64,000 bases of DNA from Fomes fomentarius (lineage: Eukaryota > Basidiomycota > Agaricomycetes > Polyporales > Polyporaceae), in NCBI GenBank assembly GCA_022606135.1, contig JABYQN010000006.1, positions 2,914,001 through 2,978,000 on the forward strand, written 5' to 3'. The translations under genes and the position numbers were made by a program. Under the pieces are notes generated by a model. The model was not told where the DNA came from. It did not search any database and saw nothing but the letters and a program-made list of their open reading frames with translations. Below are positions 24,482 to 44,237 of the stretch, piece by piece (within the stretch, counting starts at the first letter, position 1; every line of letters starts with the position of its first letter).

Positions 24482-26714
24482 ATGGTGCTTCTGACTCTGA
24501 CTCTGAGGCTCGCTGCCCTGTCCGCCCTCGTCGCGGGCGTCCTCGCGAAGCCCAAGGTCGTCACTCGCGACGGACGCGTGCACGGTAACTTCCCGCGCCG
24601 TCCCAGCGTGCCCGTCGTGCCCATCCCGTCCGACGCGGCCCCGGTGACGAGCCGGGACGGCACGCAGCTCCCGCCGTACAACACGACGTACTACTTTGAC
24701 CAGCTCATCGACCACAACAACCCCGGCTTGGGCACGTTCAAGCAGCGCTTCTGGCACACATATGAGTGGTATGAGAGGGGTAGGTTCAACTCCGGACGCG
24801 TTTTTGGAGTCGCATGACAATGACGCCCGACTGTGTTGGATTTGAATAGGTGGCCCTATCATCCTCATGACGCCTGGAGAGGCAAACGCTGCCCGTATGC
24901 CACTGTTCTCCTTATCATAGTCAGCCAAGAATAGCACATTGACACCGGGCCCTATCTTTCTGCAGCATACACGGGCTACCTGACGAACCGCACCATCAAC
25001 GGCCAGCTCGCCCAGGCTCAGAGCGGCGCAGCGATTGTGCTCGAGCACCGGTACTACGGCCTGTCGAACCCGTTCGACGACCTCTCGTCGGCAAGTCTGA
25101 AGTACCACACGATCCAGCAGGCGATCGACGACCTCGAGTACTTTGCGAAGAACGTTAAGCTCGCGCAGCCGGATGGCGACTCCGTGAAGCCCGGGCAGGC
25201 GCCGTGGGTCCTCATTGGCGGAAGCTACTCCGGTGCGCTGACGAGCTTTACGCTCGTTAAGTGAGTTCTTTTCGTTTTTCGGGGGTAGACAGGATGTGTG
25301 CTGATGTAGCTGCGAATCGCGTAGCAAGCCGAACTTGTTCCAAGCTGGTTACGCTTCGTCCGGGGTTGTTGAGAGCATCACGTACGTCGGTGAACCTTGT
25401 GCTGCACCTGATGTGATCTGACCAAATACGGCATCTCAGCAACTTCTGGGGGTACTTTACGCCGATCCTCGAGAACATGCCGAAGAACTGCTCAGCGGAC
25501 GTTCAGGCTGTCATCGCACACGTCGACAGCACCTTCACCGGGCACAACAAGAGGGAGATCAACAGGATCCTCAAACTCTTCAACTTTACGACCCTCTCTA
25601 ACCATCTGGATGATGCTGCCGGTGCTCGTGAGTCTCTCTGCGCCTGCACATCAATTGAGTATCGACGGGATTGACGGGAATGCGACAGTGCGCAACAATC
25701 TGTGGGAATGGCAGAGTCTGTCGCCCTCCTCGAACGGTGGATTGTTCTTCGACTTCTGCGATGCGCTTGAGGTGAAGAACGGCGTCAGCGCCGGGCCCAA
25801 GGGCTGGGGACTCGAGCATGCTCTCCAGGCTTGGGGCAAGTACTGGACGGAGACTTACTACCCGATTCGTGAGTTGTTCAGCTCTTGTTTGCATGACGAA
25901 TAACTGCTGACCTTGGATGCCTGTAGTGTGCGATGACCTGGACGTCGTGTAGGCCTTCCGTACATTCTTGCGCCTAGCTTTGACGGGTAGCTGACAGCGC
26001 CCCCTCCCCCCACAGGACCTGCCTGGGCACATACGACCCGACACAAGACATCTGGACAGACACCTCTGTCGACAACGCCGGCCGGTCCTGGACCTGGATC
26101 GTCTGCAACGAGGTCGGCTTCTACCAGGAGGGCGCGCCACGCGGGCACCCGACGATCGTCTCGCGCCTGATCCAGCCGCCGTACGACGAGCGGCAGTGCA
26201 CGTACATGTTCCCAGAGGCGTTCGCCCACCTCGGACACCTGCCCGTGCCGGCGGTCGAGAAGACGAACAAGGCGTACCATGGCTGGTTCGTGCAGGAGAA
26301 GCATCTCTTCTTCGCTAACGGACACCGTGCGTACCCCTTCCCTGATCCCTGATCCCTCTTCTCTCTTCTGTTCCCTTCCCTTCTGTTCCCATCCATCCGG
26401 TCCCTCTCGAGCTCTTTTTGTCTCCGTGCATGAAACATGAATTCATGCCGTGCATACATGCATAATACACGGACGCTGGTAGCTGACGTACCGTGTTTCC
26501 CGCGACAGGTGACCCGTGGAGGGAAGCAACGAAGGCGGCGAGCGGGACGCACTTCCCGAGCACGCCCGATCAGCCTCTGGCGGTCTCGGACGGGTTCCAC
26601 TGCTCCGACCTGTCGACGACGAACGCGAACGTCGACTCGACCGTCAAGGCCGTGCAGCAGCAGGCACTCACCTCGATCGCGGGCTGGCTGGACGAGTGGA
26701 CGCCGTCTGCGTGA
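24482..26714 (+). CDS. Secreted serine peptidase, family S28 (prolyl/dipeptidyl peptidase type)
   Basis: Extracellular alpha/beta-hydrolase peptidase that removes residues next to proline; in saprotrophic fungi it serves protein nutrition. The N-terminus (MVLLTLTLRLAALSALVAGV) is a signal peptide, followed by a pro-like segment. Hallmarks in order: YYFDQLIDHNNPGLGTFKQRFW (24690), GPIILMTPGE (24853), AIVLEHRYYGLSNPF (25033), the nucleophile elbow GGSYSG (25218), FQAGYASSGVVES (25340), FWGYFTPI, TYDPTQDIWTDTSVDNAGRSWTWIVCNEVGFYQ (26030-26130), the DPWR segment (26513; probable catalytic Asp) and SDGFHCSDL (26590; probable catalytic His). Several N-glycosylation sequons are visible (NTT, NRT, NFT). 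At least eight introns of about 50-180 bases occur. It ends at TGA 26714. Length and motif order match intact S28 enzymes. Confidence 0.92.
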
Positions 26715-28789
26715 GGTACTGGTTGGCCGGTGGTGGAGCACACAGCATATATGCGTCACTCGTTTGGGCAGAAACTGCATACGGTTTTTATGTAGTACTA
26801 GTACTACTAGTAGTTGGGAGGAGGAGGCTCCGTGCAAAATGCGGAATGATACCACTCTTTTGCTTTATCCACCGGGGGGAGTGGGTTGATTGAGTGTGTC
26901 GCTGAACGGTGTGAGCTGTGTGTTGCCGCGTTGAGCGGTCCCCGCTGTATTAGTGTGGACAAGAGCTGTCCAGCTAGTACTTAGCCTATGTAGTGTGGCC
27001 ATGCTTGCTCACTTGACATACTTGACTTGGAATATGTGCTTCTGCGTCAAGACACTGCCAGCGTGGACGGAAACAACTATTACGACGTCTTGTAGCAGAG
27101 GTCTGAACAGGATCGCCCTCCCGAGTAAGGACATGTACCAGCGAGTAGGCAAGCCTCCACTGCCATGCACCGCTGGTTACCTAGCTGCTGTTCGTTGTGA
27201 AAGAGTTCTACATACTGCTCTACACTGCGTGCATGACCAGGAGATCATCCGCCCCGTGAGAGGCATGGGATCAGGAAAGTTAGGAGCGCCCCGAGATATC
27301 CCATGGCTTTCACAAGGGGATTTCTTGGGTAGTGTGTGTAGTGTTAACTTGTCGTGATGCGGGAGCGTCCGCCATGACCATTATAGTATGAGCGTCCGCG
27401 GCCGCGGCCGCGCAGAGTACCAGTAACCCGGACTGTGACATGGGATCGAGCTGTGGCATTGATTGGCATCGGACTCATCTGGATCCATGTACAAGTTCAG
27501 TGAACCTTCGGTATATGCAATCCCAGAAAGTATAGCTTCCGCCGTGGAATCTCTTGAGGTTTTAAGTCCAGCCTCAAGATCAAGTATGTATGGAGGAGAA
27601 ATACTCTGCCCCTTCAAGAGGGTATAGTCCTAGTACAGATTGCCCTCAAAAGCTCATATATATTGTAACGTAGTGAGAACCTGCTGAAGCAGCATGATGT
27701 CATTGATGTACGTGTTCATTGTCAAGTACATGTCGATACTAGTCGTCAGTCTTGTTTCGCCGTGTTCCTAAACCGTGTACCGCCAGTCGACGAACTGCAG
27801 AGTCAACTATACGACTTTGTTGCACTGATCGAATGCTCCAGAACATCGACTGACAGGTCATAATTGGGATTGTCTATTAAGCGGATATGGTTCGCGTCGG
27901 GCGGGGCGCTCGGAGCGGCGCCGTCGTTAGCAGTCGTACGTACGTGTGATCCTGGTATGCGTCCGGTTCTGAATGGAACTGGCCGCAGTGGGCGATGTCC
28001 GTACGTGTGAATGAAAGCGGACAACAACATCAATGTGGTTCAAGCAGTCTGCCTCTGGTGAACTGTGCATAGATGCAGGCAATGTGCGATGGCGTGTAGT
28101 CTGTGCTTGAGATGGTTGACAGCTTGGAGCGCAGCACGAGCGGAGTGGGGCACCGCCCGAGAGTTCTGTCACTGTGGTGGCGAGCATGGGCCCTTGGCGG
28201 TGCCGATTCCCAGAGCTGGACAAGGATAGCAACCTCTCGATCACTCACGCCGACGTCAGTATCCTAAGCGCCACCTGTAGCGCCCCGCCCTTGCATTGCT
28301 GAGTGCCGGGCAAAGGGAAAGCAGGCCAGAGCGTGCGGGACATGACGACAAAGAAAGGGCTTTGAGAGGCTTGTATTGTGCGCAAGGGCGGGGGAAGACA
28401 ACGGACGCGGCTCAAGAGTCAACGTTTCAGCATCCGCTTGGACGGCTGTTCCCCGATATGGCGCTGGCGTCTGGAGAACCTCCATCGGAAGCATGCGCAC
28501 GTGACCTTCCCCTCTGCCCACAACCGAACAACCCTCTGCCCTGCTCTGAATTTAATTTGTTCATTTATCTCCCTTCACTTCTTGCTCCCATACTCTCATC
28601 TGCCTGCTGCCACTCCTATCGCCCAGTCAGTCCTCACCTCGTGCTCCTCGTCGTGTCCACCGTCCTCACCGTTCTACTCCTTCCAGCCCACTCAACCTCC
28701 TCCCCCCACCAATCAAACAACAATCACAGTCAGTACGACGCGTTTGACGCGTTTCCCGCGCGTGCTGATGACGTATATCCTTTTCTTAG
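26715..28789. other. Intergenic, 2.1 kb, ending in the 14-3-3 promoter
   Basis: No convincing gene. A self-complementary GC block (GCGGCCGCGGCCGCG) lies near 27398. From about 28540 to 28730 the plus strand is strongly pyrimidine-rich, typical of a highly expressed fungal promoter and 5' UTR. Confidence 0.5.
28733..28789 (+). other. Candidate 5' UTR intron of the 14-3-3 gene
   Basis: GTACGACG at 28733, the branch-like TGCTGATGAC and TTTTCTTAG directly before the ATG at 28790 make a 57-base intron of normal size that ends exactly at the start codon. Confidence 0.55.
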
Positions 28790-29724
28790 ATGTCCCAGTC
28801 TCGTGAAGACTCTGTCTACCTCGCCAAGCTCGCTGAGCAGGCTGAGCGTTATGAGGGTATGTGGCTTGTGCTCCATTGGTCCGTGTTCGCGTCGCTCATG
28901 GCGGCGTGCAGAGATGGTTGAGAACATGAAGCGCGTTGCTTCGTCCGACCAGGAGCTCACCGTGGAGGAGCGTAACCTCCTTTCCGTTGCCTACAAGAAC
29001 GTCATTGGTGCCCGCCGTGCGTCTTGGCGCATCGTCTCCTCCATCGAGCAGAAGGAGGAGTCCAAGGGCAACGAGGTTCAGGTTAAGATGATCAAGGGTT
29101 ACCGGGAGAAGATTGAGAGCGAGCTTGCCAAGATCTGCGAGGACATCCTCGACGTTCTTGATAAGCATCTTATCCCCTCGGCCGCGTCTGGCGAGTCGAA
29201 GGTCTTCTACCACAAGATGTGAGTACTCATCCACATGGTTACCCGACTATTTCCTAATACATCCGTCTAGGATGGGTGATTACCACCGTTATCTTGCTGA
29301 GTTCGCCACTGGCGACAAGCGGAGAGAGAGCGCCGACAAGTCGCTCGAGGCCTACAAGGCCGCGTCGGACGTTGCCGTCACTGAGCTTCCCCCCACTCAC
29401 CCCATCCGTCTCGGCCTCGCCCTCAATTTCTCCGTTTTCTACTACGAGATCCTCAACAGCCCCGACCGTGCATGCCACCTTGCGAAGCAGGCGTTCGACG
29501 ACGCTATCGCTGAGCTCGACACCCTCTCGGAGGAGAGTTACAAGGACTCGACCCTCATCATGCAACTCCTCCGTGACAACCTCACGCTTTGGACTTCGGA
29601 TATGCAGGAATCTGGTTAGTAACCATGCCCTTGATATCATTCTTGGTACTGATGGAGTCGCCTTACAGAGAAGCCAGCGGACAAGGATGATGCTGCCGAT
29701 GCTCCCGCAGAGGAGGGTGCATAA
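28790..29724 (+). CDS. BMH1: 14-3-3 protein
   Basis: Dimeric phosphoserine/phosphothreonine-binding adaptor acting in signalling, cell cycle and metabolism. Exons 28790-28856, 28912-29218, 29271-29614 and 29669-29724 give exactly 258 codons including the stop (257 residues), the usual family length. The N-terminus is [29 protein letters not shown]. Family signatures are [20 protein letters not shown] and, in the third exon, [18 protein letters not shown]. The phosphopeptide pocket residues sit in their usual contexts (Lys in [11 protein letters not shown], Arg in GARRASWR, and the Arg-Tyr pair in GDYHRYLAE). The tail is short and acidic ([14 protein letters not shown]). A 5' UTR intron probably precedes the ATG. 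Confidence 0.98.
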
Positions 29725-31063
29725 TTGCGTTTGGGGGTTCGGTGTGAAGTCTTTATCTCGTGTAGTTGTCGTAATGTCTTGCTCATCCATCATCCGCATC
29801 ATGCATCGTCATCGTATCATACTCGCGCACCTACCACTTCCTGCATTCATTTGTTCTTCGTGTCGCATCACCTTTTGAGTCATCTCTATCAACGTGATAT
29901 TGATCGGGTCCAGAATAATGAAGGCGTTGTGCATACAATAAACGAGCAGTCTCTCATCATCATTATGCATCTCGCGGGTGGCTCGGTGGATGGCGTCTGG
30001 GCGAGGGGCCGTTCATTCTACGCCTAGAAACTAGGTTTGTGGTTGTAATGCATGACTGTTCATTGGCTGAGCCTGTTGCGTGTGTATGACTATCCAACGC
30101 AATGCACAATGGATCATATTGCTTTGAGCATCTTGAATCACAAGTTGACAGCACAGCATGCCAATTGGTTTTTTGGTCTTTTGGATATCCGGTTGTTCTG
30201 GTCGAGATCATCTTCAGAGAGGAAAAATGGGCGGCCTCAATGCACTGTTGCTTTACGGAGTCTCGTAATGAATGGTGCTACTTTAACGTTCCGATTTAAC
30301 AAGGTGGGATTGTGTGGGCGTGCGACCATTATGCGTCTAGACCCGACTATTCGGATCAAGGTCGCACACCATCTCACCTGCATAAAACATAACTGCAAGC
30401 ACTTGCGTACAACGATGCAGTCTCTGAGACGACAGAAGAACGATCTAAGTATGTAAGGAGTTCGGATCTGGTCGGAGCTTGGACGGAATGCGATGCTTAT
30501 GGGCGCTTGAGCGGCATAAACAACACAAACGGGCGTTTCGGGCGCTGGGGGAGTCAGGCGGGCGGAGAGCAATTATATCGAGCTCTGGGTTGGAGGCAAA
30601 GGACACGCAGGGAGGGCCTGGAGGAGAGCGGGACGAAGAGAAGCCAGGAGAAGAGACACGCTGCGACACACAAGTGCCGATGTGTTGCTGGTAGACACGC
30701 CACACAGGGAGAACACAGAAGCTGATTGGACGAGCTTGATAGGCCGCGGAAGTGAATAGGAGCGGCGTTTGGACTGTCCATCTCTGCCCGCATCGACAGG
30801 CGGCGGCCGTGGTCCGTGCGCAGCGCAGGGAGCTGTAGCCGCGTACGATGCGGGGGACGGAGTGGGAGCGGGCGTGCTGGAGGATTTGAAGAAGGTTGTG
30901 TATGTGGCTATGAGTCCAGCGATCAAGCGGCGGCAAGATCGGCGCGTAGAATTGGACTCCGCGAAGCCAGAGATTCCCACGCGGAAGGTGTCTGGGTTGG
31001 TGGGACGGCTGAAATCAAGGCGAGTCGTCCAGTGTTTCTTCCCTTTCCTTCTCCACGGCCACA
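29725..31063. other. Intergenic, 1.3 kb, upstream of the KDM5 gene
   Basis: The 3' flank of the 14-3-3 gene and the promoter of the demethylase. A minus-strand open frame at 30573-31118 overlaps the start of the KDM5 gene and is low-complexity; I do not support it as a gene. Confidence 0.45.
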
Positions 31064-37670
<6,607 letters not shown>

Positions 37671-38083
37671 CATCCAACGTTATGTTCCTTCTATTATTGC
37701 CCGCACTTTGTTGTGAAGTCATCGATTGCTTGCCCTCGCTTGCTCCTCGCTTCGCACTTGCTTATGATTACTGCCCCCTGCTGCCTTGTGCTGTATCATG
37801 TTTGGTCTGTCGATACGTTGTGTGTAGTTTTACCGGGTATTCAATTCTGTCTTGTCCCATCACACGCATTGGTCTAAGGTTTTGGGTCTGGATGCTGCCT
37901 GGGATATCAGACACGACCAGCTTCCATTCCCTGGGAATACCATGATCACGATACTGTCTAAAGATGAATGCTACTGCCCGTGAATATGCCTGATAATGTA
38001 ACGTAACGATGAGTGCGACGTCTATTAGTGATGCGTGCATCTAGCCTGCTAAATGGCCTGTGCGACTAGTGGAAACGAAACAT
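37671..38083. other. Convergent 3' region of the KDM5 and CorA genes
   Basis: 413 bases between convergent stops, T-rich at left. It presumably holds both polyadenylation regions. No gene was seen. Confidence 0.6.
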
Positions 38084-40710
38084 CTACCGCCGCACCATAA
38101 GCTTATAAGTCGACCAGCCAGCAATGACGGCGAATGCGGCCAGAGCGGCAATAATGGAGCCAAACCACCTAAGGTTCTATGATGTGACGACACATGAGCT
38201 TCCATTCTCATTCTAGGTAGAGGATAGACCCATTTAAACGGGACACTAACCGGAGTGTCCTGTCCCGGTACGTGGACGTTCATACCCCACAGACCGGTGA
38301 CCAAGTTCATGGGGATGAGGACTGTACCGAGCGCGGTGAGCTTGGAGAGCACGTCGTTGATCTGGTTGTTCGCGTCCGTCATCTCGATCGAGATCTGGGC
38401 GAGGTAGTTGGAGTGCGATCGGGAGAGGATCTTCTCGTAGTGGTTCAGGTTCTGGGTCATCGTGATCAAGTGGTCCTGGATGTCGGACAAGTACAATCCC
38501 TGTACGCGAGATTTGATGTGAGAGGGGGATTTGAGGAGGGACAGGGACGAGGAAGAGGAGCGCGTACGATATCAGAGGTGGGTGCGACACGCCAGTTCTC
38601 GTTGCACCGTTTGGCGAGACCCTTGACGACGTCAGCCTTGTTGCCCATGAGCCGGAGAAGACCCATAACCTTCTTTCGACACGTTCCAATGCTAATGGCC
38701 ACATGGTTTGTGTTGAGCGTACGTCACCACACCAGCTTAGGGGCGGCCCGGTAATGATACGCACCGCCGCAACATGTCACTTTGCTCGGCCTCCTTGAGG
38801 ATGAGCACGAGCTCGTCGATGCTGTCGACCTCGTATTCAATGCTCTGGATGAGCGGCCCGAACGCATCAGTGATGTCGTCGATAAGCGCATACGATATCC
38901 AGTCGGATGTGACACTAATGTAGTCCTTCAGCTGCTTTATGCGCCGTCGGACGTTCTGCGGATGAGGGGTGGGCCGGAAATGGAACTGCGCTCAATATGG
39001 GTCATGACGTGCACAGTTGAGCGGAGATAGCAGACAATCGCTCACGGAAATGATACCGTCTCGGAAGACAACGATATACATGTTGAGCGGCTCGAGGTGT
39101 GTGGGGCTGTATGGATCCTGGTCGAAGCCACGGAAACAGACGAGATAGTAATTTCGGAAGAGCTCGATCTTCTCGCGCGTCTCCTCCATCTGGATATCCT
39201 CCGTCGTCAGTGGGTGGATAGAGAACACCTGCGGGCAATTCGGTGATCTCAGTTATATAGGCACCGCAAGGACATATGAAGCGGATATATTTACCTTACT
39301 GAGCAGTTTCATCTCGTCGTCCGTCGGCGCCAGCACGTCGAGCCACCATGTATTGTCGGAAGTGCTGCTTTCACCAGGTCGCCGGTCGCCGGGCATCGCG
39401 GGCATGCCTTTGGCGTTGCCGGGAGTCCCGTTGTTGGCAATGGGAACGGGTGACGGCGAACCGGACTTGGGCGCAGAACCAACGATGCTGGCAGGACCAC
39501 GGTTAAGTGTAGACGGTCTTGCGCTACTCGCGTTTGTGGCGTCTTCGGAATGTGGCCGGCCCAAGAATAGGTCTTCAAATGTTTGACCCTCTGCAGGTAA
39601 CTCGGACAGACTCCGCGCATGGATTGTGGCAGAGAGGGCGTTAGAGTAGAAGGAGAACCGGTATGGTCGGTCGTGTCCAGAACCGGGACCACCCCCCATA
39701 CCGAGTCCCATTGGATCTGGACCCCTGTGTGAATCGTCGAGGTTGTCATAAGATGGCAGTGCACTGAGTAATGTTCCCGCTGCAAGGTGCGGCGCGCGCA
39801 AGCCGAGGGCGGGTGGCGGAGCGCCTTGCTCGAATAATGCCATCTTTCCCCTCCGTGGAGCCGGGGAGCTCGCACTGAGTTTCCGGTGGCGAGCACGCGG
39901 AAGGATGAATGGCAATGGTGAGTCCTGCGACGCTGGCTCACCGCCTTCGCGTGGCCCATCTCCCTGCCCAGTGGACCCCTGGGGTAGAACGTGGGTGGAA
40001 GAAGACGCCTGAGGCTGCTGGAGGTCGAACGCATGTGGTGAGGTGGTAGGATGTATTCCCAACCGACCCTTCTCCTCGCGGGCGTAGTCCTCCATGAGTC
40101 CAAATTCGTAGTGCGGCCCGTCTGTACGCTCGACAGTAGCTTGGTACATAGGTAGCCCACCCATTTGCGTATCTTCATACCGGGGATCTAGCGAAACGAG
40201 AAGGGCGGGGTCATGTCCCGAGCTGAGATGGTTCGTGAGGAGGTCGCCTCCGGGGCTTGGTCCGGGGTGCTGATATTGCTCTGGCAGTTCGTTTCCATTC
40301 AGAAGCTGAGCCGTACCTCTTGCCTCGTCAATTGCTTGCTGTCCTTGCAGTGATAGCGGAGGGAAAGCAGGGAAATGGTGTTCTTCGCCAACAGAGAGAC
40401 GGGGTGAGGGGGTGAGGGAAGCGGGGCCCGGGGCTACTGGAGAAGGCATTACAATCGTCCCTGAGCGGGCGCGAGATAGCTGTATGGCCATGTCAGCGTC
40501 CATGGTACGCTGTCGCTCGCGGGCATCGGGATCGTTGGGATTGTGGGACCGGGAGAGGGTAGGTGAGAGCCGAGGGCGGGAGGATGCCTCATTTATCTCG
40601 CTACCAATGCTCTGCCTGCGTCGGATAGGTGAATGGTCTGTCCTTGTGGGCCGCGGCGAGCTAGAGATTGAGCCAGAAAGCACAGACGAATTGTCTGGAG
40701 GCGATGCCAT
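38084..40710 (-). CDS. CorA-type Mg2+ transporter, fungal Alr1/Mnr2-like
   Basis: Membrane magnesium channel of the CorA superfamily, located in fungi at the plasma membrane (Alr) or vacuole (Mnr2). ATG at 40710 opens a 460-residue hydrophilic Ser/Pro/Gly-rich N-terminal tail, much longer than in bacterial CorA but normal for fungal Alr/Mnr2 proteins. The CorA core follows: WWLDVLAPTDDEMKLLSK (39350), FSIHPLTTEDIQMEETREKIELFRNYYLVCFRGF (39230-39120), a long helical stalk (39000-38350), then VLIPMNLVTGLWGMNVHVPG (38330-38260) with the selectivity GMN motif. A last short exon codes for the second membrane helix (WFGSIIAALAAFAVIAGW) and ends at the stop 38084-38086. The extra NVHVPGQ after GMN fits the fungal branch. 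Plasma-membrane versus vacuolar localisation cannot be told. Confidence 0.92.
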
Positions 40711-40984
40711 GGCACTCTATATCCGTTTGATTCGTCCGGGGTAGTAGGCAGGTGTCGAGAAGACGTGTACGGTGGCGGTCAATCAGCCAGCGGAGATTTA
40801 CCGCAGCTGCGTAGCTCAGGCCCGAACGTTTCCGAATGGTCGCGGGAGAGAGCGAGGACGAGAGGCCGGACGACAAGGAAGGGGAGAAAGGCAGCGAGCG
40901 GGCAACAAAGTGAATGCATGACGTCGCCTGAACGTCGCGCGCGGGACAGAGGCAACAGGCGCCTGTCGGTTCCTGTCTCCCTCG
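40711..40984. promoter_or_regulatory. Shared divergent promoter, CorA transporter and BST1
   Basis: 274 bases separate the two ATGs. Purine-rich on the plus strand on the right side (40840-40930). No TATA box is evident. The genes probably share upstream elements. Confidence 0.6.
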
Positions 40985-43900
40985 ATGAGTAGGCTGCTCA
41001 CTGTCCTCTCCCTCTTCGCGCTCGTTGCCGTCGCCGTTCTCTACTTTGCTGGCCTAGACACGTACTACTCGCTCTCGCCGCAAGGATGCCGCATGTCATG
41101 GATGTGGCCGAGCTACGTCCTCCAGAACAAGTTCGACCACACGTGGACCCCGCTCGCGCGTCGGTATAGTCTCTGGCTCTACCGCGAGGCGAACAACCGC
41201 GAAAGCAACGAGGTACGCCAGTCAGTGCATTTGCGCAACATGGAGGTCTTGACTGAGTTGTAGTAGTTGCATGGCGCCCCCGTGCTTTTTATACCTGGCA
41301 ATGCCGGGTCCTCCCACCAGGTCCGCTCAATAGCGTCCTCGGCCGCCAACCAGTACTTCTCGTCGCCACATGAGGTGTCGCCGGAGTTCGCGAACAAAGG
41401 ATACACGGGGCTTGACTTCTTTGCAGGTATGTTCAGCCATCTCGTGCGTTGCTTGCTCCCTCATCGAGACATCCAGTCGAGTTCAACGAAGATTTGTCTG
41501 CATTCCATGGCCCAACAATTGACTCGGAAACCGCGTACGCATCGCGCGCAATCGACTACATCCTCTCACAATATCCTCCGGGAACATCAATCACAATCAT
41601 GGGACACTCGATGGGAGGTGTTGTCGCAACAGCCCTCCTTCCGAATCCAAACGTCTCAGCAATCATCACTATGTCCACACCCCACACACTCCCCCCTGTA
41701 CGCTTCGACCGTCGCATCGATCACATATATGCGCGAAACCATGAGCTGTTAGCTTCCGACAAAACACCCGTTCTCTCCATTTGCGGAGGTGCGACAGACT
41801 TGATGATACCGTCAGAGTCGTGTATCTTGTCGCCCTCCATACTCAACTACGATGCCTCGCTGTACCGGCGCACGGTGTTCACCAGTGCGCTTGAAGGCTG
41901 CTGGACAGGCGTTGGCCATCTGGCTATGGTGTGGTGTCATCAGGTCCGCTGGCGCATTGCACGCGCAGCGCTTGAAATTGCAGCGGTCAAGACAACCGAA
42001 GACCGCGCAGTGGTAATGGACAGATGGTTGCGTGATGGTCACAGTCTTCCGCCTTCGAAAAGTCCTACCGAAGAATTACACCTTCACGCCGGGCAGTACC
42101 ACAGGGCTCCTCCCGGTCAGCACTTTCTTGTCCGTGATCCTGTCGGAACGCAATCCTATGTCCTACCAATACCACCCGCGGAGGAAGGGGAGACTTCGAC
42201 CAAGTTTGTGTTATACGCTTCGCAAGGGTCTATATCACCTGTCTCCCCTCATCGACCACTCAAGTTCGGCGCAACAGCCCATTTGTGTGAAGGACGTGAA
42301 GACCTTGTATGCTCTCCACTTGTCCCGACTACGCACAAGCTCATCCCCAGCCCCATCCCGGACTCTCCCTTCCCTGTCCCTGATGAGGGAACAGATGAGT
42401 CTGAGGGCGTGGTTCTCTTCGAGGCCGACATCCCCTTCGTGTCTGGTTCTTATGTTGCTGTGAGGATAGAAGACGGGGACAAGCATGGATGGGTGTTCGC
42501 CGGGTTTGCGGCCAGTAAGCCGCTTGAATTTGACGTCGGCCTCTCCAGTGAGTAATGCGTGTCATGTTGTGTCACTTGGCGCTGACGAGACGGTACAGGT
42601 CTGCTGCTGTCTTCGGTGGACATCGCTCTCCCTGGTGGCATTAGAAACCAGATCAACCTTCCTGCTCTCCCGGCGAATTCGCTGTTGGTATACAGATTAA
42701 CACGAGGATATGATCCTGAGTCATCTTGCATGTGTATGTCGCTCATTATGATGACATGGACTTCTTGTACTCAATATGAAACGCAACAGCCGACACGGTC
42801 TTCCTTCCCCTCCTGACGCACAGTTCACATCCTTCAGAAACGCACTACTACCCTCTCGCGCCCACTTTCCCGCGCTCCATACTCTTACACTCACATGCCA
42901 CGGCCCCTTACATCTCGTCAGATCATCAACATGGCAACATTCTGACGATACATTCGACAGGAGAATGTTGGGTGAATGAAATCCAACTGACCGTAGATTG
43001 GTGGGCTACCATTGGCAGATGGGGTTCCCGGTATGGACCCGCAGCAGCCTGTTGGGCAGTTGGTATCATGGCCATCATCATGTGGGACGTGTTGGGTCTG
43101 GTAGAGGGCGGAGGTAAGTCGCCAACTGTCACCAACGTAACTTCTATATGGCATCTCATATCTGTCGTGTACAGCTCCAGTGCCAGACATCAGAGCGTCG
43201 CTGGATCTCTTCGCTCGTAAGAGGTTGCCTTGGCTGAGCCTTCTGTCATACTTCGTCTCTCTGCTGCCTCTACGGGTGGGACTATGGCTTGGGAATAGTG
43301 GTAACCCTACCTTCGCTCCACTGGCGACGTTGTTGCTGCCCATCGCATTCGGACTGGTATGCGTGATGTGGTGGTTGCTGAGTGTCTTGCTGTGGCCATT
43401 CCAGCGAATTCTCAGAATGATCAGCAGGTTAGGCGACTATTTCCATCTTCGAGGGAGAATATGGGCCTTACAGTGTTCTGGTTCAGACGCGAAGACACTG
43501 CCCTTCGCCGGCCAACGACAGCACTACTGTCCATGGCGTTCATCTTCCTCATCATTTTCGTCCTCGTGCCATGGCAAGTGGCATTCCTCGGCTGCTGGCT
43601 AATTCACTTCTACACCTGTGCATCCACACTCGCGGACTTGTCTTCACACCCATCGAGCTCTTCCGTACCCGAAGCCGTTCCTCTGGTCTCGATGAACCCC
43701 ACCGACAACGACGATGTGTCACAGGTGAATATCAACAGGGAGCGTCCGTCTCAACCTTGTAGACTTTCATTGACTCAGCAAGCCAACGCCCATCTACATC
43801 TACTGTTGTTCATGACTTGGCTGCTACCTCTGACCGCGCCAGTACTGGCGGTATGGGTCCGCACGCTTGCAACGGCAGGACTCACGACTCCGTTTGACGG

Positions 43901-44237
43901 AGACCACAACTTTATGTATGTCGCGCCCTTCCTCATCCTCGTCGAAGTCCTCGGAGGCGGCGATGCGAGTGCACACGTTAAAACACTATTGTGGGTACCT
44001 GCCCTCTGCACCTCTGCGCCGCTAACAATCGAGGCTGATCGTATCTCAACATCTAGCGGAAGCGAGAGTAGAACAGAACGCGTGTCTCCGCGGTGGGGGA
44101 TGGCTGCCCTCGCGGCGGTCGCGTTCTTTGCGGGCCCGAGGACGACGTACATGGTGTTCGAGACGGCGAGCGTGGCGTTGGGCTGGGCGGTGATGAGACG
44201 TGTTGCGCCTGCATACTGGGGTGCGCGACGGTCGTGA
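40985..44237 (+). CDS. BST1: GPI inositol-deacylase, BST1/PGAP1 family
   Basis: ER membrane lipase that removes the acyl chain from the inositol of GPI anchors, needed for export and quality control of GPI proteins. ATG at 40985 starts with one membrane helix (LLTVLSLFALVAVAVLYFAGL). The PGAP1 hydrolase domain follows: CRMSWMWPSYV (41088), GAPVLFIPGNAGSSHQVRS (41275), EDLSAFHGPTI (41489) and the nucleophile motif GHSMGGVVATALL (41603), with STPHTLPPVRFD after it. A luminal beta-rich region spans about 42030-42960. The C-terminal part from about 43000 to the stop at 44237 codes for several hydrophobic membrane spans (for example ALLSMAFIFLIIFVLVPW near 43530). Length and order match the intact family. 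Intron borders in 42550-43200 are only approximately placed. Confidence 0.92.

Noticed and set aside
26953..27357. Plus-strand 134-codon open frame behind the S28 peptidase
   Set aside because: No ATG context or motif; the translation resembles random sequence with scattered Cys and Trp.
27398..27412. GC palindrome as a terminator or replication origin
   Set aside because: A short GCGGCCGC self-complementary block alone does not support either in a fungal chromosome.
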